Assembly (NCBI GenBank): GCA_033782935.1
Contig: JAWQEG010001425.1
Coordinates: 26,001-90,000, forward strand
Direction: 5' to 3'
Source of the DNA: Petrolisthes cinctipes
Lineage: Eukaryota > Arthropoda > Malacostraca > Decapoda > Porcellanidae
Length of the DNA stretch: 64,000 nt
Made by a program: the position numbers and the translations under genes. Below the pieces are notes generated by a model. It was not told where the DNA came from and made no database searches. It saw only the letters and a list, made by a program, of their open reading frames with translations. The first letter of the stretch is position 1; each line of letters starts with the position of its first letter. Below, in pieces: positions 10,621 to 29,530 of the stretch.

Positions 10621-12311
10621 TTTGTTTTCAAGTGTGTTTTGTTGTGTGTGTGTGATTTTTTTTTTAATGATTAGTGTGGTTTAAGTTGTGTTATATTTTG
10701 TGACAGAGTTATTTGTGTGCAAGTATGTTTTTAGTTGTGTGGTTTGTGTGTAGGTTTCAATCTAAATTATTGTTAACTTCTGCTTATGTTTTTTAAGAAA
10801 TTACATTATTTATTTTCATTATATATTTTGTCTTTCAAATATAGCTTTTAACATTCACATTTCATGTTAGATTTATTATTCTTTGAGTAAAATAAACTTT
10901 TTTTTTCATGCATTCTTATCTTTGGCTAATAATATTAATGTCTTAGTTTTATTTACATATCAAGGTTCGAAGATTAACTATAAAGATATACTTATGCCGT
11001 ACTGTGGCTTTAATCTTATTGTATTTTAATAATTTCTCTGCCATATTTGTGATATGTCCAAGCAATGTGAAGAGTGCCAAACAAGTACTGTAGTCATTAA
11101 GGAATTGGTGTTTTTTTGTTTTCAGTCATTGTTGGAAAGTACATGAGTTCAAACAGCTTTCCAATATCAAAAATTTGCAGGTTTTTACTCAGGTATATAT
11201 AATGTAATGAACTGTGATAATGCAGGAAACTAATAGTACAAATAGCTAGGGAGGTATCATGGATTTCTGTAAACTTTACAGGTGTCATATGTAAATAAAT
11301 GTAGGTTTTTTTATAGTCTATAATTAAAACATTAAGAAAAACCAATACCAGTCACATATTTGTTATATGCTGTTGAAAAGCATTTATTTTAGAAAAATAC
11401 AAGTCTGATGTAATATGAGAACAGGTGAAAATTATGTATTAAATTATACTGTTCAATAAAATTAATTGAATTGGTTGGAAAGGTTCATGTACGGTACATG
11501 TTATTGAGACTTACAACATGATAATATTTGCATTAGTTAATTCTGAGACATATTTTTGTCTTTAGATTCGGGAATATGGTCAACCTTTTACACATCTCCA
11601 GTATATATCAGTAGGTATATAATTCCAGTTATTTAAATGTTACCAGCTCACACATTACATTAATGTGCTTGTAATATTTTCATTAGAAAGTCAATCAATC
11701 ATAAAGAAAGTTTATCAACCTTAAGAATATCCACTTCATGCAAAGGACTATGGATTAAAGACTCATACTACATGGATTAAATTAAGTCTAACTATGCAAT
11801 GAAGAATTTCTGCTTTGTTTGCAGGTAACTTGAAGCCACTTTCCTGCAATTAGTAAGTCACCATTATATCCTATTATTCTTAAACACTCCAAAAGTAATG
11901 ATACACAAAAAAGTATTTGTAACTTTCTATTTCACAGTGCATCAGTTTAAATTGACACTTGCAGCTCCATTCTTCTAAGCTGCTCACTGAATCCCCTCCT
12001 CTTGTTTATATTTACCGATGAGTGACAACAACAACAACCATTATGTCGCCTGTGTCGGCCGCGCCAAGTGTAAATAGACTCAAATCTCACTATTTACGGG
12101 TTGTTTATCGACTACGCAACCCTGCTATCAGCCTTAAGAGTGCTTTTCAGTTCTCGTAGCGCTACGAGCAAATATGGCGCATAATGGCGGACGGAAACTC
12201 CCTTACGATGCTTTGAAGATACGATCGTAGCGGTTATGAACAACTTACGAGCAAATATGGTGCTACGAGAATCATAACTGCGGTTACGATGCTTTGAAGA
12301 TCCCACCCCAG

Positions 12312-12946
12312 CTCTCGTTCACTAAGACCTAGCAGCACTTTAGCTGCCGCTGTCGCTTCCACCATCTCCCTCCATTTTCTCACTCCTAGTTCACTAATTA
12401 CCACATTCAGCATGGTAGCTCTCTCTCGTTCATACTTATCACATACCATCAACACATGTTCTACTGTCTCATCTTCCCTACTCTCACACATCCCACACAC
12501 CTTACTACCTTCATTACTCCATCTATATATTCTGTCATTCACCTCCAGTGACTTCGTTCTTGCCTTAAACATCAGCTCACTTCCCCAGCTACCATCATAG
12601 AACACTTCACTCCTTGGTATGTCCTTAGAGGAGTACCAATTTAGCGTGCTCTTCTGACTTATACCTCTCATCCATTCATCTCTGCCTATTTCTTGTATCC
12701 GTCTCTTAATCTCATTCATCCATTTCTCATCACTCCATCTGTCCCTTTCATCTAGCATTGGGTACTGCATTGCACACTTTTCCATTTTCTTATCACACAT
12801 CCTTCTTCACTTGGTGTACCGTCCGGTCCATTTATACCCCATCTGTCTTCATTCATTCCCTCTAGTCTAACCTTATATCTCAACACTCCTTTGGCTATCC
12901 TCTCCTCAAACGTACTCCATCCAGCATCACCTCTTATTGCTTCCAC
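12312..12946 (-). pseudogene. LINE ORF2 C-terminal fragment with Cys/His motif
   Basis: Two overlapping minus-strand frames (12946-12752 and 12800-12312) give one protein piece with a frameshift near 12790. It contains WSTFEERIAKGVLRYKVRLE and a Cys/His cluster CGMCESREDETVEHVLMVC (C-x2-C, H, C), then KYERERATMLN. The same signature occurs at 33802-34530, so both are copies of one non-LTR family, after its RT domain. The 3' end is cut by the TIR element at 12311. Neither copy has the RT part. Confidence 0.7.
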
Positions 12947-14585
12947 ACCTACATACTTGATATATTTACCATTTACTGCAGTACTTCCAGAATTATGACC
13001 TCTCTTTCCATATAACCTGTGTAAGAGTTCCCGTAGCCAACCGTATATCCAGTAATGAATCGGGTGAATTTATCTAATAACAATATTATATTTCAGAGAG
13101 TTTTTACGCATCATTGTTTAGAGCAAGTGGTGGGAAGTAGGATTCATATCATGTAAACAAGAAGCCAAATGTATCCCTACCACCACAAGTCAGCAGAGCA
13201 CACACACACAACAACGGATTATCTGTACCAACTTCCAGGAACTCCTTAAGGGACCCTGTGCTGTAGTCTGAAAACTGGAGAAAACGAGTCCTTCAAATAT
13301 TGCCACGAAACACCACCTATATGGAAGGAGCTTGTTTCGTGGCATAGTCAGGAGGAATCAGAAGCCTCCAATTTTCATACACGATCACAGGGTCCTTAAG
13401 CTTTACCCACATCTGGCCGCCACTGTCACGGACAAATGTATTACCAAGCCTGAGAAATCTCCTGGTCACAGAGAATATGACTGCAGATTGTTGGAAGATA
13501 ATTACTATATGGAAGATGGTAAATATTTAGGGAGTAATAGTCAGAAAATACAGTACATAAATGCCTTCATGTTACTGATACATATATAGTAATTTAATAG
13601 CTATGTGCAGTTTTCACTTTGATTAAAAGGGGTTACCTCTTTTCAGGACAATGGAAGGCTACTGATTCCTCCAACAGATGCAATAAATGAACCATACAAC
13701 CTTACTAATACATGCCTTGACTTTACTATGTGTAGCATTAAGGAGGTAATACAATTTTGGTACATATAAAAACTGTAATTCCTCCAAAATATGCCAGGAG
13801 ATAGGACCTGATGAACGAAAATAATGGTGGCCTGTTGTCTGGAATAGTTTGAAGAAAGTGGTTGCTTCAGATTTACCAACACTAATACTGTACCCTCATA
13901 AGAGAAGAAACTCTTTGGTAAATTAGAGAGCTACTGCTTCCTCAAAACTATTCCAGGAAATAAATCACCTCAGTGTTACTAATAGGTGAACAGTTTCAGA
14001 ACATATAGTAGTTCAAAGGAATCGGTAGCTTCCAAACTATATTAAGAAACGGATACCCCCTTAACAAGATTGAGGTGATGTGTTTTCTAGGAGAGTTTGG
14101 AGGAATCAGTAGCCTTCCAATTTACCATGAAGAGTTTCTCCCTTTAAATATTATATCAACATTGGGTGTGTTACATACACATTGAAGGATTCAAGGTGCT
14201 CCAACGTACAAAGAGGATGTATTACTTTATAGGTAATACGTTTAATGACATATTTTTGGAGGAAGTCAGTGCCCTCCAATTCACCATCAAGAGAATATTA
14301 CTGTAAGTGGATAACTCATGAGTTCGAGATAGTCTATCTCTTTCCAGGGTTCAGTTCCCCTTTTCGAGCTATTGGTTTATGGTGTTAGTCTTTCTTTGTA
14401 AGGGGTCGAACCTGTACCATAATTCACCTCGAGGATAAGGAGTGTGAGATAGTCAGTCTACACTCACCACTCTCTCGAGGTGGGTTACTCTTCTACCCCT
14501 AGTGTTATACATTATGTTTAAGTGTTATAAAATTAAGTTTACAAGTGCTATAAATTGCCAAGGGCCGAGCATAGAGGCGTCCCTG
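12947..14585. repeat. Degenerate dispersed repeat region; no intact gene
   Basis: Motifs such as 'ggaatcagtagccttccaattt', 'gattcctccaa', 'ataatggtggcctgttg' and 'accaacactaatactgta' recur in diverged form at about 13340, 13660, 13780, 13920, 14040, 14100 and 14260. The same words build the palindrome at 32407-33074 and the inverted pair at 17400-17880. The region therefore looks like decayed, overlapping members of that foldback family. Short open frames here are not supported as genes. Confidence 0.5.
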
Positions 14586-15021
14586 CAACCTACCCAACAG
14601 CAGACACTACTTAGGAAACACCAGATACCACAGCTGTGACTACTGCGTCATTGCCCCCTCGCTCATCACCTCTGCCCATGTCGAGCTATCCTGCAACACT
14701 CCGTTTGGGTATTGGTGGTCCCGAGTCTACCGTTATTGTTACTTTGGTAATGTATTGTGATGGTGCAGTGGCATATTGGTGTTTGAGTACTACCGTCTGA
14801 AAAGAGTTGTGGCTAGGGAGGTTATGAAGCTGTGTTGTATTATGAATACATGTTTTAAGGTTTTTGTCTGAGTTTCTCTGACTTGGGACCACCAATACCC
14901 AAACGGAGTGTTGCAGGATAGCTCGACATGGGCAGAGGTGATGAGCGAGGGGGCAATGACGCAGTAGTCACAGCTGTGGTATATGGTGTTTCCCAAGGAG
15001 TGTCTGCTGTTGGGTAGGTTG
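14586..15021. repeat. Foldback (palindromic) element with about 142-bp arms
   Basis: The arm at 14586-14729 (caacctacccaacagcagac...) is inverted at 14878-15021 with few mismatches, around a loop of about 150 bp. Small differences include an indel near 'ttaggaaacaccagatacc' versus 'ggtatatggtgtttccc'. No coding function is recognised, and no target duplication could be fixed by eye. Confidence 0.85.
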
Positions 15022-15191
15022 CTAATTTCAACTAATTTCAACTGTCCCTGTTTTCCTAGGCATGTGGTCTTCATTGAGTGTAAAATGAAGTGATGGACAC
15101 AAGTATTTATTCACTGTATATTGAGGATCTACAATAGTCTTCATAATCAGTACTAATAGTAAACTCCTTCTCTTCACTCCTTTGTTTCCAG

Positions 15192-15444
15192 GTAAGAGTC
15201 CATTTACACCTAAGAACACTCTGAAGCCAGGTGTAAAGGTGGTGATAGCGGATGCATCAATGTGGAAACGTGAACACCCGCTGACCTACATGACTGAATA
15301 CAAATGTCACGCTCTCCTCAAACACCCATTGGTTGAGGCTTGGCTCACATACAAGTGGGAGTCACATGCAAAGTGGATAGCTTATACACTTTTGTTTCTG
15401 AGAGTTGTATCAGTGGCCATCTTCAGCAGTTTCGTTATTGGGAT
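15192..15444 (+). CDS. Candidate exon of a TRPA-type ion channel
   Basis: This 253-bp open block is flanked by a good acceptor (tttgtttccag at 15191) and donor (GT of gtaagtac at 15445), with phase 1 entry and phase 2 exit. It encodes about 84 residues. The middle has the signature that precedes the first membrane helix of TRPA channels (CHALLKHPLVEAWLTYKW). A hydrophobic helix of about 20 residues (IAYTLLFLRVVSVAIF...) follows, consistent with S1. By family knowledge, this is the end of the ankyrin region and start of the pore module of a plasma-membrane cation channel. No neighbouring exon was found in the window. The start of the exon reads CAG|GTAAG, which also looks like a donor. It could also be a captured or pseudogene exon. 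Confidence 0.55.
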
Positions 15445-16430
15445 GTAAGTACAGAAATTATTAAACTTCTTTGATAACTATCATTTAAGTAGCAGTAGTG
15501 TTTGTAGTTACTCTAGTTTGATTGACAGCAAAATGTAACACACCATCAATTGGGGCACTTGGACTCACGAATGGCAAATTTTCATTGTACAGTACAGTAC
15601 TAAGGTTTGTACTGCAACATATTAATCACTTAAAAAGCTGTACTGTATGGGTAATGAAACAAACAAGCAAATATCATATGTGAAAACACTGCTGTCTATA
15701 TTATGGTTCATGAATGTTACTGTACAACAAACACACTATTGCTTATTTAATATTTTAGTATGTGTGGCATATCATCCATATCCTCTAGCCATTGTTACTG
15801 GCTTTCCTCTTCTTCAATTACAACATCCACTTTGACAACCTTCATCCTGATGACTCCGGCATTGTCTTCTTCACTTTTTACCGGTATGTCGGCATCAGTT
15901 TTTGTATAGTGGAGTTTATGGACTGTATGCAAGAATATCTGTGGTGTTGACGATGCCGTGGTACTGGTACGATGGCTCTGTAGTGTGTCTGGAGTCATCG
16001 TACTAGCACCATGCCATCATTAACACCACGGATGTTCTTGCATATGGTCCAATGGTCTACTGATGCCTTCTTTCTCACTGCTGCCAACTTGTTAAGAATG
16101 TTTTGCTGCTGCTGGTACCTCACACTCTCTCCTCACTATTCAAAGTAAATATATCACTACAGTATATAGTGAACTCTTAATTGACATTGGTATTTTGGGT
16201 GTGTAATGAAACTGTGTACAGAAAACCCTCATTGTACAGTACACTGGTATTATGGGTGTGTAATATAGTGTACAATAAGTATTTACAGTACATACATTCA
16301 TTTCACATACATAATCTCAGTGTAAAAAGAGAGTTTACTATAACCTCCTCAGAGACAGCAGCAAATTTTCTTGAAATATTTTAACATTTTCTGGAGAACA
16401 GTCTGGACCTGGGAGATTATCTTTGAAATC
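15445..16430. other. Intron-like or intergenic DNA with a small palindrome
   Basis: No gene is supportable here. Arms at about 15916-15972 (ggactgtatgcaagaatatc...) are inverted at about 15997-16052, making a hairpin of about 135 bp. At 16190-16265 the phrase 'ggtattttgggtgtgtaat' is imperfectly repeated. A block at 15067-15135 resembles 17263-17350, so small dispersed repeats fill this interval. Confidence 0.55.
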
Positions 16431-16435
16431 TAAGG

Positions 16436-17056
16436 ACATAATACAACATATACATAATACAACATATACATAATACAACATATACATAATACAACATATA
16501 CATAATACAACATATATATAATACAACATATACATAATACAACATATACATAATACAACATATACATAATACAACATATACATAATACAACACATACATA
16601 ATACAACATATACATAATACAACATATACATAATACAACACATACATAATACAACATATACATAATACAACATATACATAATACAACATATACATAATAC
16701 AACATATACATAATACAACACATACATAATACAACATATACATAATACAACATATACATAATACAACATATACATAATACAACATACACATACTTCAACA
16801 CATACATAATACAACATATACATAATGCAACATATACATAATGCAACATATACATAATACAACACATACATAATACAACATATACATAATACAACATATA
16901 CATAATACAACACATACATAATACAACATATACATAATACAACATATACATAATGCAACATATACATAATACAACACATACATAATACAACATATACATA
17001 ATACAACATATACATAATACAACACATACATAATACAACATATACATAATACAACA
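16436..17056. repeat. 16-bp minisatellite, about 38 copies
   Basis: The unit ATACAACATATACATA repeats without a phase break for about 620 bp. Sporadic variants include 'acaacacatacataat', 'aatgcaac' and one 'atacttcaacac'. Because 16 is not a multiple of 3 and the unit has no stop on the minus strand, all three minus frames stay open and produce spurious long ORFs. Confidence 0.95.
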
Positions 17057-17097
17057 TGTGAGGTAATAGCCTATAGTAGACCCTCAATATTTAAGAT

Positions 17098-17235
17098 GAA
17101 TGAATTTAGCACATACAGTATATCCTTTTAATACAGGTTCAATAAATCACTTTGTATAGTAATGAAGAATGAATTTAGCACATACAGTATATCCTTTTAA
17201 TACAGGTTCAATAAATCACTTTGTATAGTAATGAA
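17098..17235. repeat. 69-bp tandem duplication
   Basis: The sequence from 'gaatgaatttagcacataca' to 'ttgtatagtaatgaa' occurs twice in a row (starts 17098 and 17167) with no visible differences. This suggests recent local duplication. Confidence 0.9.
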
Positions 17236-17399
17236 TAACAGAAGCCTGGGAAAACATTTGTTGGTGGTCTTCAATGAAGGACTGAGTGTAAAATGAAGTG
17301 TTGAAACAAGTATTTATTTATTCATTGTACAGTATATTGAGGGTCTACAACTCTACAGTACCCTACTTAATACATTATATATTACTAAATTTGTAAGTG

Positions 17400-17880
17400 G
17401 GCAATACACTCTTGTGGTTTGTTGAAGTGCCTTGATTCCTCCAAAGTTTGCTGGGAAACAAACAGTACCAAGTTAACAAACATAATGGTGGCCTGTTGTT
17501 GCTTGGAATAATTTGGAGTTAACATTTGCTCCAGACAGTTTTACCACCAACACTGTAATTCTCCCTAAACATAACAACAGAGAATAAATTAAGGCATAGT
17601 CATGTTTGTACTGTCTTGACAACAGGAGTCTCATTATCCCCTATTAAGTGCAATTGCCTTGTATTATTCTATTTACCCTAATTTAAGGTACCACCCACCA
17701 GCTTTGTCAAGAGTTAAGGAGGTAATACAATGTTGAAAAATCTGGTGCAACCGTTTCCACCTAACTATTCCAAGCAACAGGCCACCATTATATTGTTAAT
17801 CTAGTCCTGTTTCCAGACATACTTTGGGGGAATCAAGGCATTCTATTGTACTAAAAGTGTATTGTCCCCTTAAGGACCTC
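17400..17880. repeat. Degenerate inverted pair of the foldback family
   Basis: The left block (about 17420-17545: gtgccttgattcctccaaag... ggtggcctgttgttgcttgg) is partly inverted in the right block (about 17735-17860: ccaagcaacaggccaccatt... gggggaatcaaggca). The words match those of the 668-bp palindrome at 32407-33074, so this is an older relative. Confidence 0.7.
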
Positions 17881-17895
17881 AGCATTTCATGGTGG

Positions 17896-18311
17896 TATTT
17901 ATATTTTTTCTTGTCATACATATATTTTCATATCATGAAGTGTATTAATGTGATATATTATAATTTTTCAGAATAAATATTTATTTTCATTAGGTAATAT
18001 AGTATTGTTAATTTAATATATTTTGTCATACTTATATTTTCTTATAATTAACTGTGATGCATAGAATTAATTATACAAAACCTGTTATTAACTAGTCACA
18101 TTGTTCCAGGATAAATATTAATTTTCATTATGTAATACAATGCTGTGCAGTTCCACATAGGTGTTTCTAATATACACACATTACAGTTTATTTATATTTT
18201 TTCTTGTCATACATACATTTTCATATCATGAAGTGTATTAATGTGATATATTATAATTTTTCAGAATAAATATTTATTTTCATTAGGTAATATAGTATTG
18301 TTAATTTACCC
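17896..18311. repeat. AT-rich direct repeats of about 123 bp
   Basis: The block 17896-18018 recurs at 18189-18311 with one or two differences. The interval between them holds a more diverged third copy (tatattttgtcatacttata...). An (AC)n tract follows at about 18330-18365. Confidence 0.85.
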
Positions 18312-18904
18312 ACAGAGGTTTTCTTACTACACACACACACACACACAACACACACACACACACAGTACAGTATAGAATGTATGTATTCCTGTTTGATAAT
18401 AGTAAACATTTTATGTAGTGTTTGTACTTTTTCTATATACAAAGTAATAATTAAACTGGTCAAAGTAACTACTGTGATTTACAAACAACCCCTTATCCTT
18501 TTTTATATGCACATACAAAAAAAAAAGAAAATACAATGAGACAAACGCATATTAATATTCATATTTACATAGTACTGTAAATGAATACATATGGATTTTA
18601 CTCCTTCATGTAAACAAATTATGAACACACTTTGGAAAATTACCAAAGTATTGAATTGGAAATCGGTTATGATCAGTGATACAAGTAAAGTTAAGAGGGA
18701 AGCCTTTTGAATGCAATAAACATATGTACCGTAAAACTCCCTAACTTCGGAAATTTGTTACATGTTTTAGTTAATAACTGTTTTAACAATGGTGAAAATG
18801 TATTTTTGTTGGTGTCATGCGGTAGCCAGGGAGAGTACCTACTGAATCCATATAACAAACACAATTAAGCACGCTAGTTTTTTTTTTTTTTTTTTTTTTT
18901 TGTC
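18312..18904. other. Non-coding spacer with AC tract and T24 run
   Basis: It holds (AC)n at about 18330-18365, AT-rich sequence, and a run of 24 T at 18878-18901. That run lies 3 bases beyond the stop codon of the minus-strand transposase gene, so it reads as A24 on that gene's strand. No other gene is seen. Confidence 0.6.
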
Positions 18905-25814
<6,910 letters not shown>

Positions 25815-25839
25815 GTTGCCTGATGTTACATGTAAGAAA

Positions 25840-26999
25840 TAAAGACAGACATTAAGAAACCAGAAAAGAATATGAGGGTTAGATCAATAAATGGAAAACA
25901 GAGATGTAAAAAATGTTTATGCCCCCAGAACAACAACATAAGGCTGAATATGGATTTTTTGGAGAATATGTAGAAATGTACCATATATGTACAGTATATA
26001 AAACAAAACACACATACAAACACGTATGTTATTGTTTCCATATTTGGTAAGATTGAAATACCGGTATGTAACAAAATGTTGGGACTATTGTGTGAGACAT
26101 GATTCCCATATTTTCCCTAATCAATATATCACAGATTGTTTCCTAAAATGTATTATAAGTAAATAAAGTATAAAATATCTAAATCTCCTCCACTGATTAT
26201 AAACTGCAATGAAAGAGACACTTCTGTCTCAATATCTTTAAATTGTTTAAATTTCACATGGAAATGCATTAAAGGCACAACAATTCTGTAGTACCAATTA
26301 AGGGCACAAATGCTTTTATTTACCGTACAGAACTACCAAAAGAATTTATTTTCACTCAGTACCCGGTACTCTGTAGGTATACAGTATTGTGAGTTATTTT
26401 GAGTGGCTTGATATATTTATTACTCTTCGAAAATTATGTTTTAAATTACATACCGGTTAGGTCAGTAATCTGCCGAGCTTCAAGACTCCAGAAGACAACC
26501 TCACAGTTGATATTAGGTTAGGTGAGGTGAGGATCGTCTGATGGATGAAATAACACACATACTGTACTTTGTTTATATGGACACATGTTTACTTAGTATC
26601 ACTGACCTGAGTGTACCTTAATAAATCATTTAAAAACTATATAATATACTCATACAATATGAAATTTGGGGACTATAACCACCCTATATATTACTTATAT
26701 CCAATCAAATATTAAAACAAACACTATTAATGGAGAGATTATAATAATTTCCTTGATAATAAGCCGAAATTTGATTGTTGTGTTGAAGACTAACCCAGAT
26801 TTTTTTGTCTTCCTGTAACTTAAGTTACTGGATTGGACCAACATTTCAAGTGCATACATGTATGATAAACGCAGGTTTGCATACATTACTCTACATTAAT
26901 CAATTGTTCTAACACATAAACCATCTGTGTCATATTGTTCTGTTCAAAATTTTTTATACAAGCACGAAATCTGAAGTATTGGCATGGATCACATTTCAA
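25840..26999. other. AT-rich spacer without recognisable genes
   Basis: It lies upstream of HARBI1-like exon 1. Short open frames occur but none has family features. There is a weak 'taggttaggtgaggtgagg' tract near 26513. Nothing else was recognised. Confidence 0.5.
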
Positions 27000-27074
27000 G
27001 ATCAAGTTCAAGTATTAGGGTCCCGCAGAGGGCCGCTCATGGGCGGCATAATATGCGGGGGTTGTGCGGGGGAT

Positions 27075-29530
27075 TTAGGGATCCAGTGCAGGATTAGGAA
27101 GAGGGTTAGGATAAGGGTGGATTGGGTCTGGGACTGTGGGTTGAGGATTAGGATTGGGGAGGTAATGATTGGTGATCCTATTTCTAAATGTGTCAAGAGT
27201 GGGGCTATTAACTACGTGAGATGGGAGATGATTCCACTCTTGGATGCTGCGGGGAAAGAATAAGTGCCTAAATATATCAGTGCTTGTCTGGTATGTATGG
27301 TATTTTAAGTTGTGGCTGCCTCTAGTGGATCGTATACTTGTAGGGTGTAGATATGTGTCTTTGTCTATGTCAACTAACTTGTTTGTGATTTTGTATATCA
27401 TCTGTTGTCTGTGTATCTGTCTTCGTGTTACTAATGGGTCTAGTTTTGTGTCTTGTTTAAGCAAAGTGACTGATGTAGTGTGTCTGTAATCACGTCTGGC
27501 CCATCTTGCAGTCTTGTTTTGTATGGACTCTAATTTATTGATATTATTGTAAGTGTGTGGGTCCCAGACGTGTCGCAATAATCTAAATGTGGCCGAACGA
27601 AAGTGTTATATGCAATAATTTTGGTGTCTGTGTTACACCTGCTGAGGTTCCTGCGCAAGAACCCCAGGACCCTTCTAGCTTTGGCCCTGATGCTACCTAT
27701 GTGTGTGTTCCACCTCATGTCCGCTGAGATGTGGACGCCCAAGTATTTGTGGGAAGTGACTGTGTTGAGGTTGGTGTTGTGTAATTGGTATGTATATGGA
27801 ATGACATTATGGGCACGGGTAAAACGGATGTGATGGCATTTGTCTGGTCTAAATGTCATCTGCCACTTGACTTCCCAGTCTTCAAGTGCAGTTAGGTCGT
27901 CCTGTAGTCGAAGGCAGTCATTCCTATCTTTAATTGGTCTGTAAACTAAGCTATTGTCTGCAAAGAGTCTAGTGGTAGAGGAAAGTGAAAGTGGGAGGTC
28001 ATTAATGTATGAAAAGAAGAGAAGGGGACCCAGGACAGTGCCCTGGGGTACCCCAGAGGTCACAGGAACAGATGGAGACTGACTACCGTCAAGAACTACA
28101 TGTTGCTTTCTGGTAGTCAAGAACGTTCTAATCCAGTGAAGAAGTTGTCCCTGTATGCCATAGAATTCTAATTTGTGTAGTAGTCTTTGGTGAGGGACTT
28201 TGTCGAAGGCTTTGGCAAAGTCTAATACTATGGCGTCAACCTGTCTAATTTTTGTGTCATTGAGGGACTGCAAGATGTCATGAGTAGTTACCAGTAGCTG
28301 CGTCTCACACGAGCGTTTAGGCCAAAAACCGTGTTGATTGTCAGTCAGTGTATTTTGCCTATCAAAGTGGTCCATTATGTGTCTATGAATAATGTGTTCT
28401 AAAATTTTGCAGGGGACTGAGGTAAGTGAAATAGGTCTATAATTAATGGGAAGGGTTCTGTCTCCGTATTTAAAAATTGGGGTCACATTTGCCAAAAGCC
28501 AGTCTTGAGGGAGTTCATCGGTCTGTAAAGTCTGTGAGAATATAACCTGCAGGACAGGGGCAAGAACGCTAGCGTTAGTCCTCAATATCCTGCAGGGTAT
28601 ATTGTCTGGTCCAGTCGCTTTGTGTATGTCTACCTCAGATAAGAGTTTCTCAATTCCTTGGGTGTTTATATGAATGGGAGTGATAGGTGGGTGTGATGGT
28701 GTTGGCATGTCTGGTAAGTGTTCATGTTCATGGGTAAAAACGGACTGGAATTGTGTGTTAAGGGCGTTGGCTTTGTCTTGTGGGTGTGTAACCAAGGAAT
28801 TGTTGTATAGTAATGTTGTAATACCGGTCCAGTCTTGTTTGCGTGCTTTAAAAAAGCCGAAGAATTTTTTGTGGTTTTGTGTGTTGTCTGCGAGAAAAGT
28901 GGCTGTGTATTTAGTTTCTTTCTGTAGTGTTTTCTGTATGTTTTTGTATTCTAACCAGTGTTCTGTATCGTTGTATCGTTTTGCTCTGTTGTATGCCTTT
29001 ACCTTGTTTCTGTGTAGTCTTTTTAATTGTCTATTGTACCATGGTAATGACCGGTTATGTGTGATGGTTTTCGTGGGTATGTGCTTGTCCATTGTGTCAC
29101 GTATAAAGTCACGAAGTCTGGTCCAGTTTGTTTCCACAGAGCTGGCCATTTGGTCTGAGTCAAGGAACGAGTCACGAAATTCAACTAAGTCTTGGGTAAT
29201 GCCACCCATGTCAGCTCTGTTGTACATGTAAATTGTCCTGGGTAATTGTTTTTGTGTTGTTGGCTTGATGTTTGCGACAATGAGTACCATCTCATGGTCA
29301 CTAAGACCAGGTAGTACTCGTGTCCGTGTAATTAAGGAAATGTTGTTTGTGAGAAATAAGTCTAATATGTTGGATGTGACCCCATGTCTTATGTTAGGAT
29401 TATGTCTTTCTACACTGACTTGTGTGCGTGTTGGATCAAGTACTGTTTGGGTAAGTGAGTGGGTGTTAATGATGTCAATGAAGTTTTCATGTAAGATTCC
29501 TATCAGTCTGTAATAGTAAGTCGCCTTCAT
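27075..29530 (-). pseudogene. Reverse transcriptase and C-terminal part of the decayed LINE
   Basis: A 666-codon frame (29530-27530) carries all RT blocks: KATGPDNIPCRIL, TPIFKYGDRTLPINYRPISL, VLDFAKAFDKVPH (motif A) and VPQGTVLGPLLFFSYINDLP. The catalytic motif reads FADN instead of the usual FADD. The frame breaks near 27,560 and continues at 27578-27075 as the C-terminal domain (NKTARWARRDYR ... WNHLPSHVVNSPTLDTFRNR), typical of CR1-superfamily ends. The Asp-to-Asn change alone should disable polymerisation. Confidence 0.85.

Larger units (their letters stand above)
8164..12311. mobile_element. DNA transposon-like element with 28-bp terminal inverted repeats
   Basis: The first 28 bases (CTGGGGTGGGATCTTC... 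to position 8191) are perfectly inverted at 12284-12311. Variants of the inner motif TTACGATGCTTTGAAGA recur subterminally: at 12212-12228 on the right, and a diverged copy (ctccaaagcttcataa) near 8270 on the left. Many gctacga/tcgtagc words lie in both ends. This layout is typical of cut-and-paste elements. No complete transposase was found, only exon-like remnants at 9572-9681 and 10262-10620. The flanks do not match: the left is a Gypsy LTR and the right is a LINE fragment, with no target duplication visible. The family is unassigned; Harbinger-like is possible. Confidence 0.75.

Noticed and set aside
16338..17087. 249-codon and overlapping minus-strand frames rich in Cys, Tyr and Val
   Set aside because: They arise from the stop-free 16-bp minisatellite and are open in all three frames, so they are not coding.
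18878..18901. A24 after the HARBI1-like stop as sign of a processed retrocopy
   Set aside because: The gene keeps a spliceable intron of 5.8 kb with consensus borders, which a retrocopy would lack. The A run is more simply a low-complexity tract.
28674..29231. 185-codon plus-strand frame opposite the PHD-finger LINE
   Set aside because: It is antisense to well-conserved RT and linker coding sequence and has no features of its own. Other plus-strand frames at 26979-27833 and 29265-29513 are likewise shadows.
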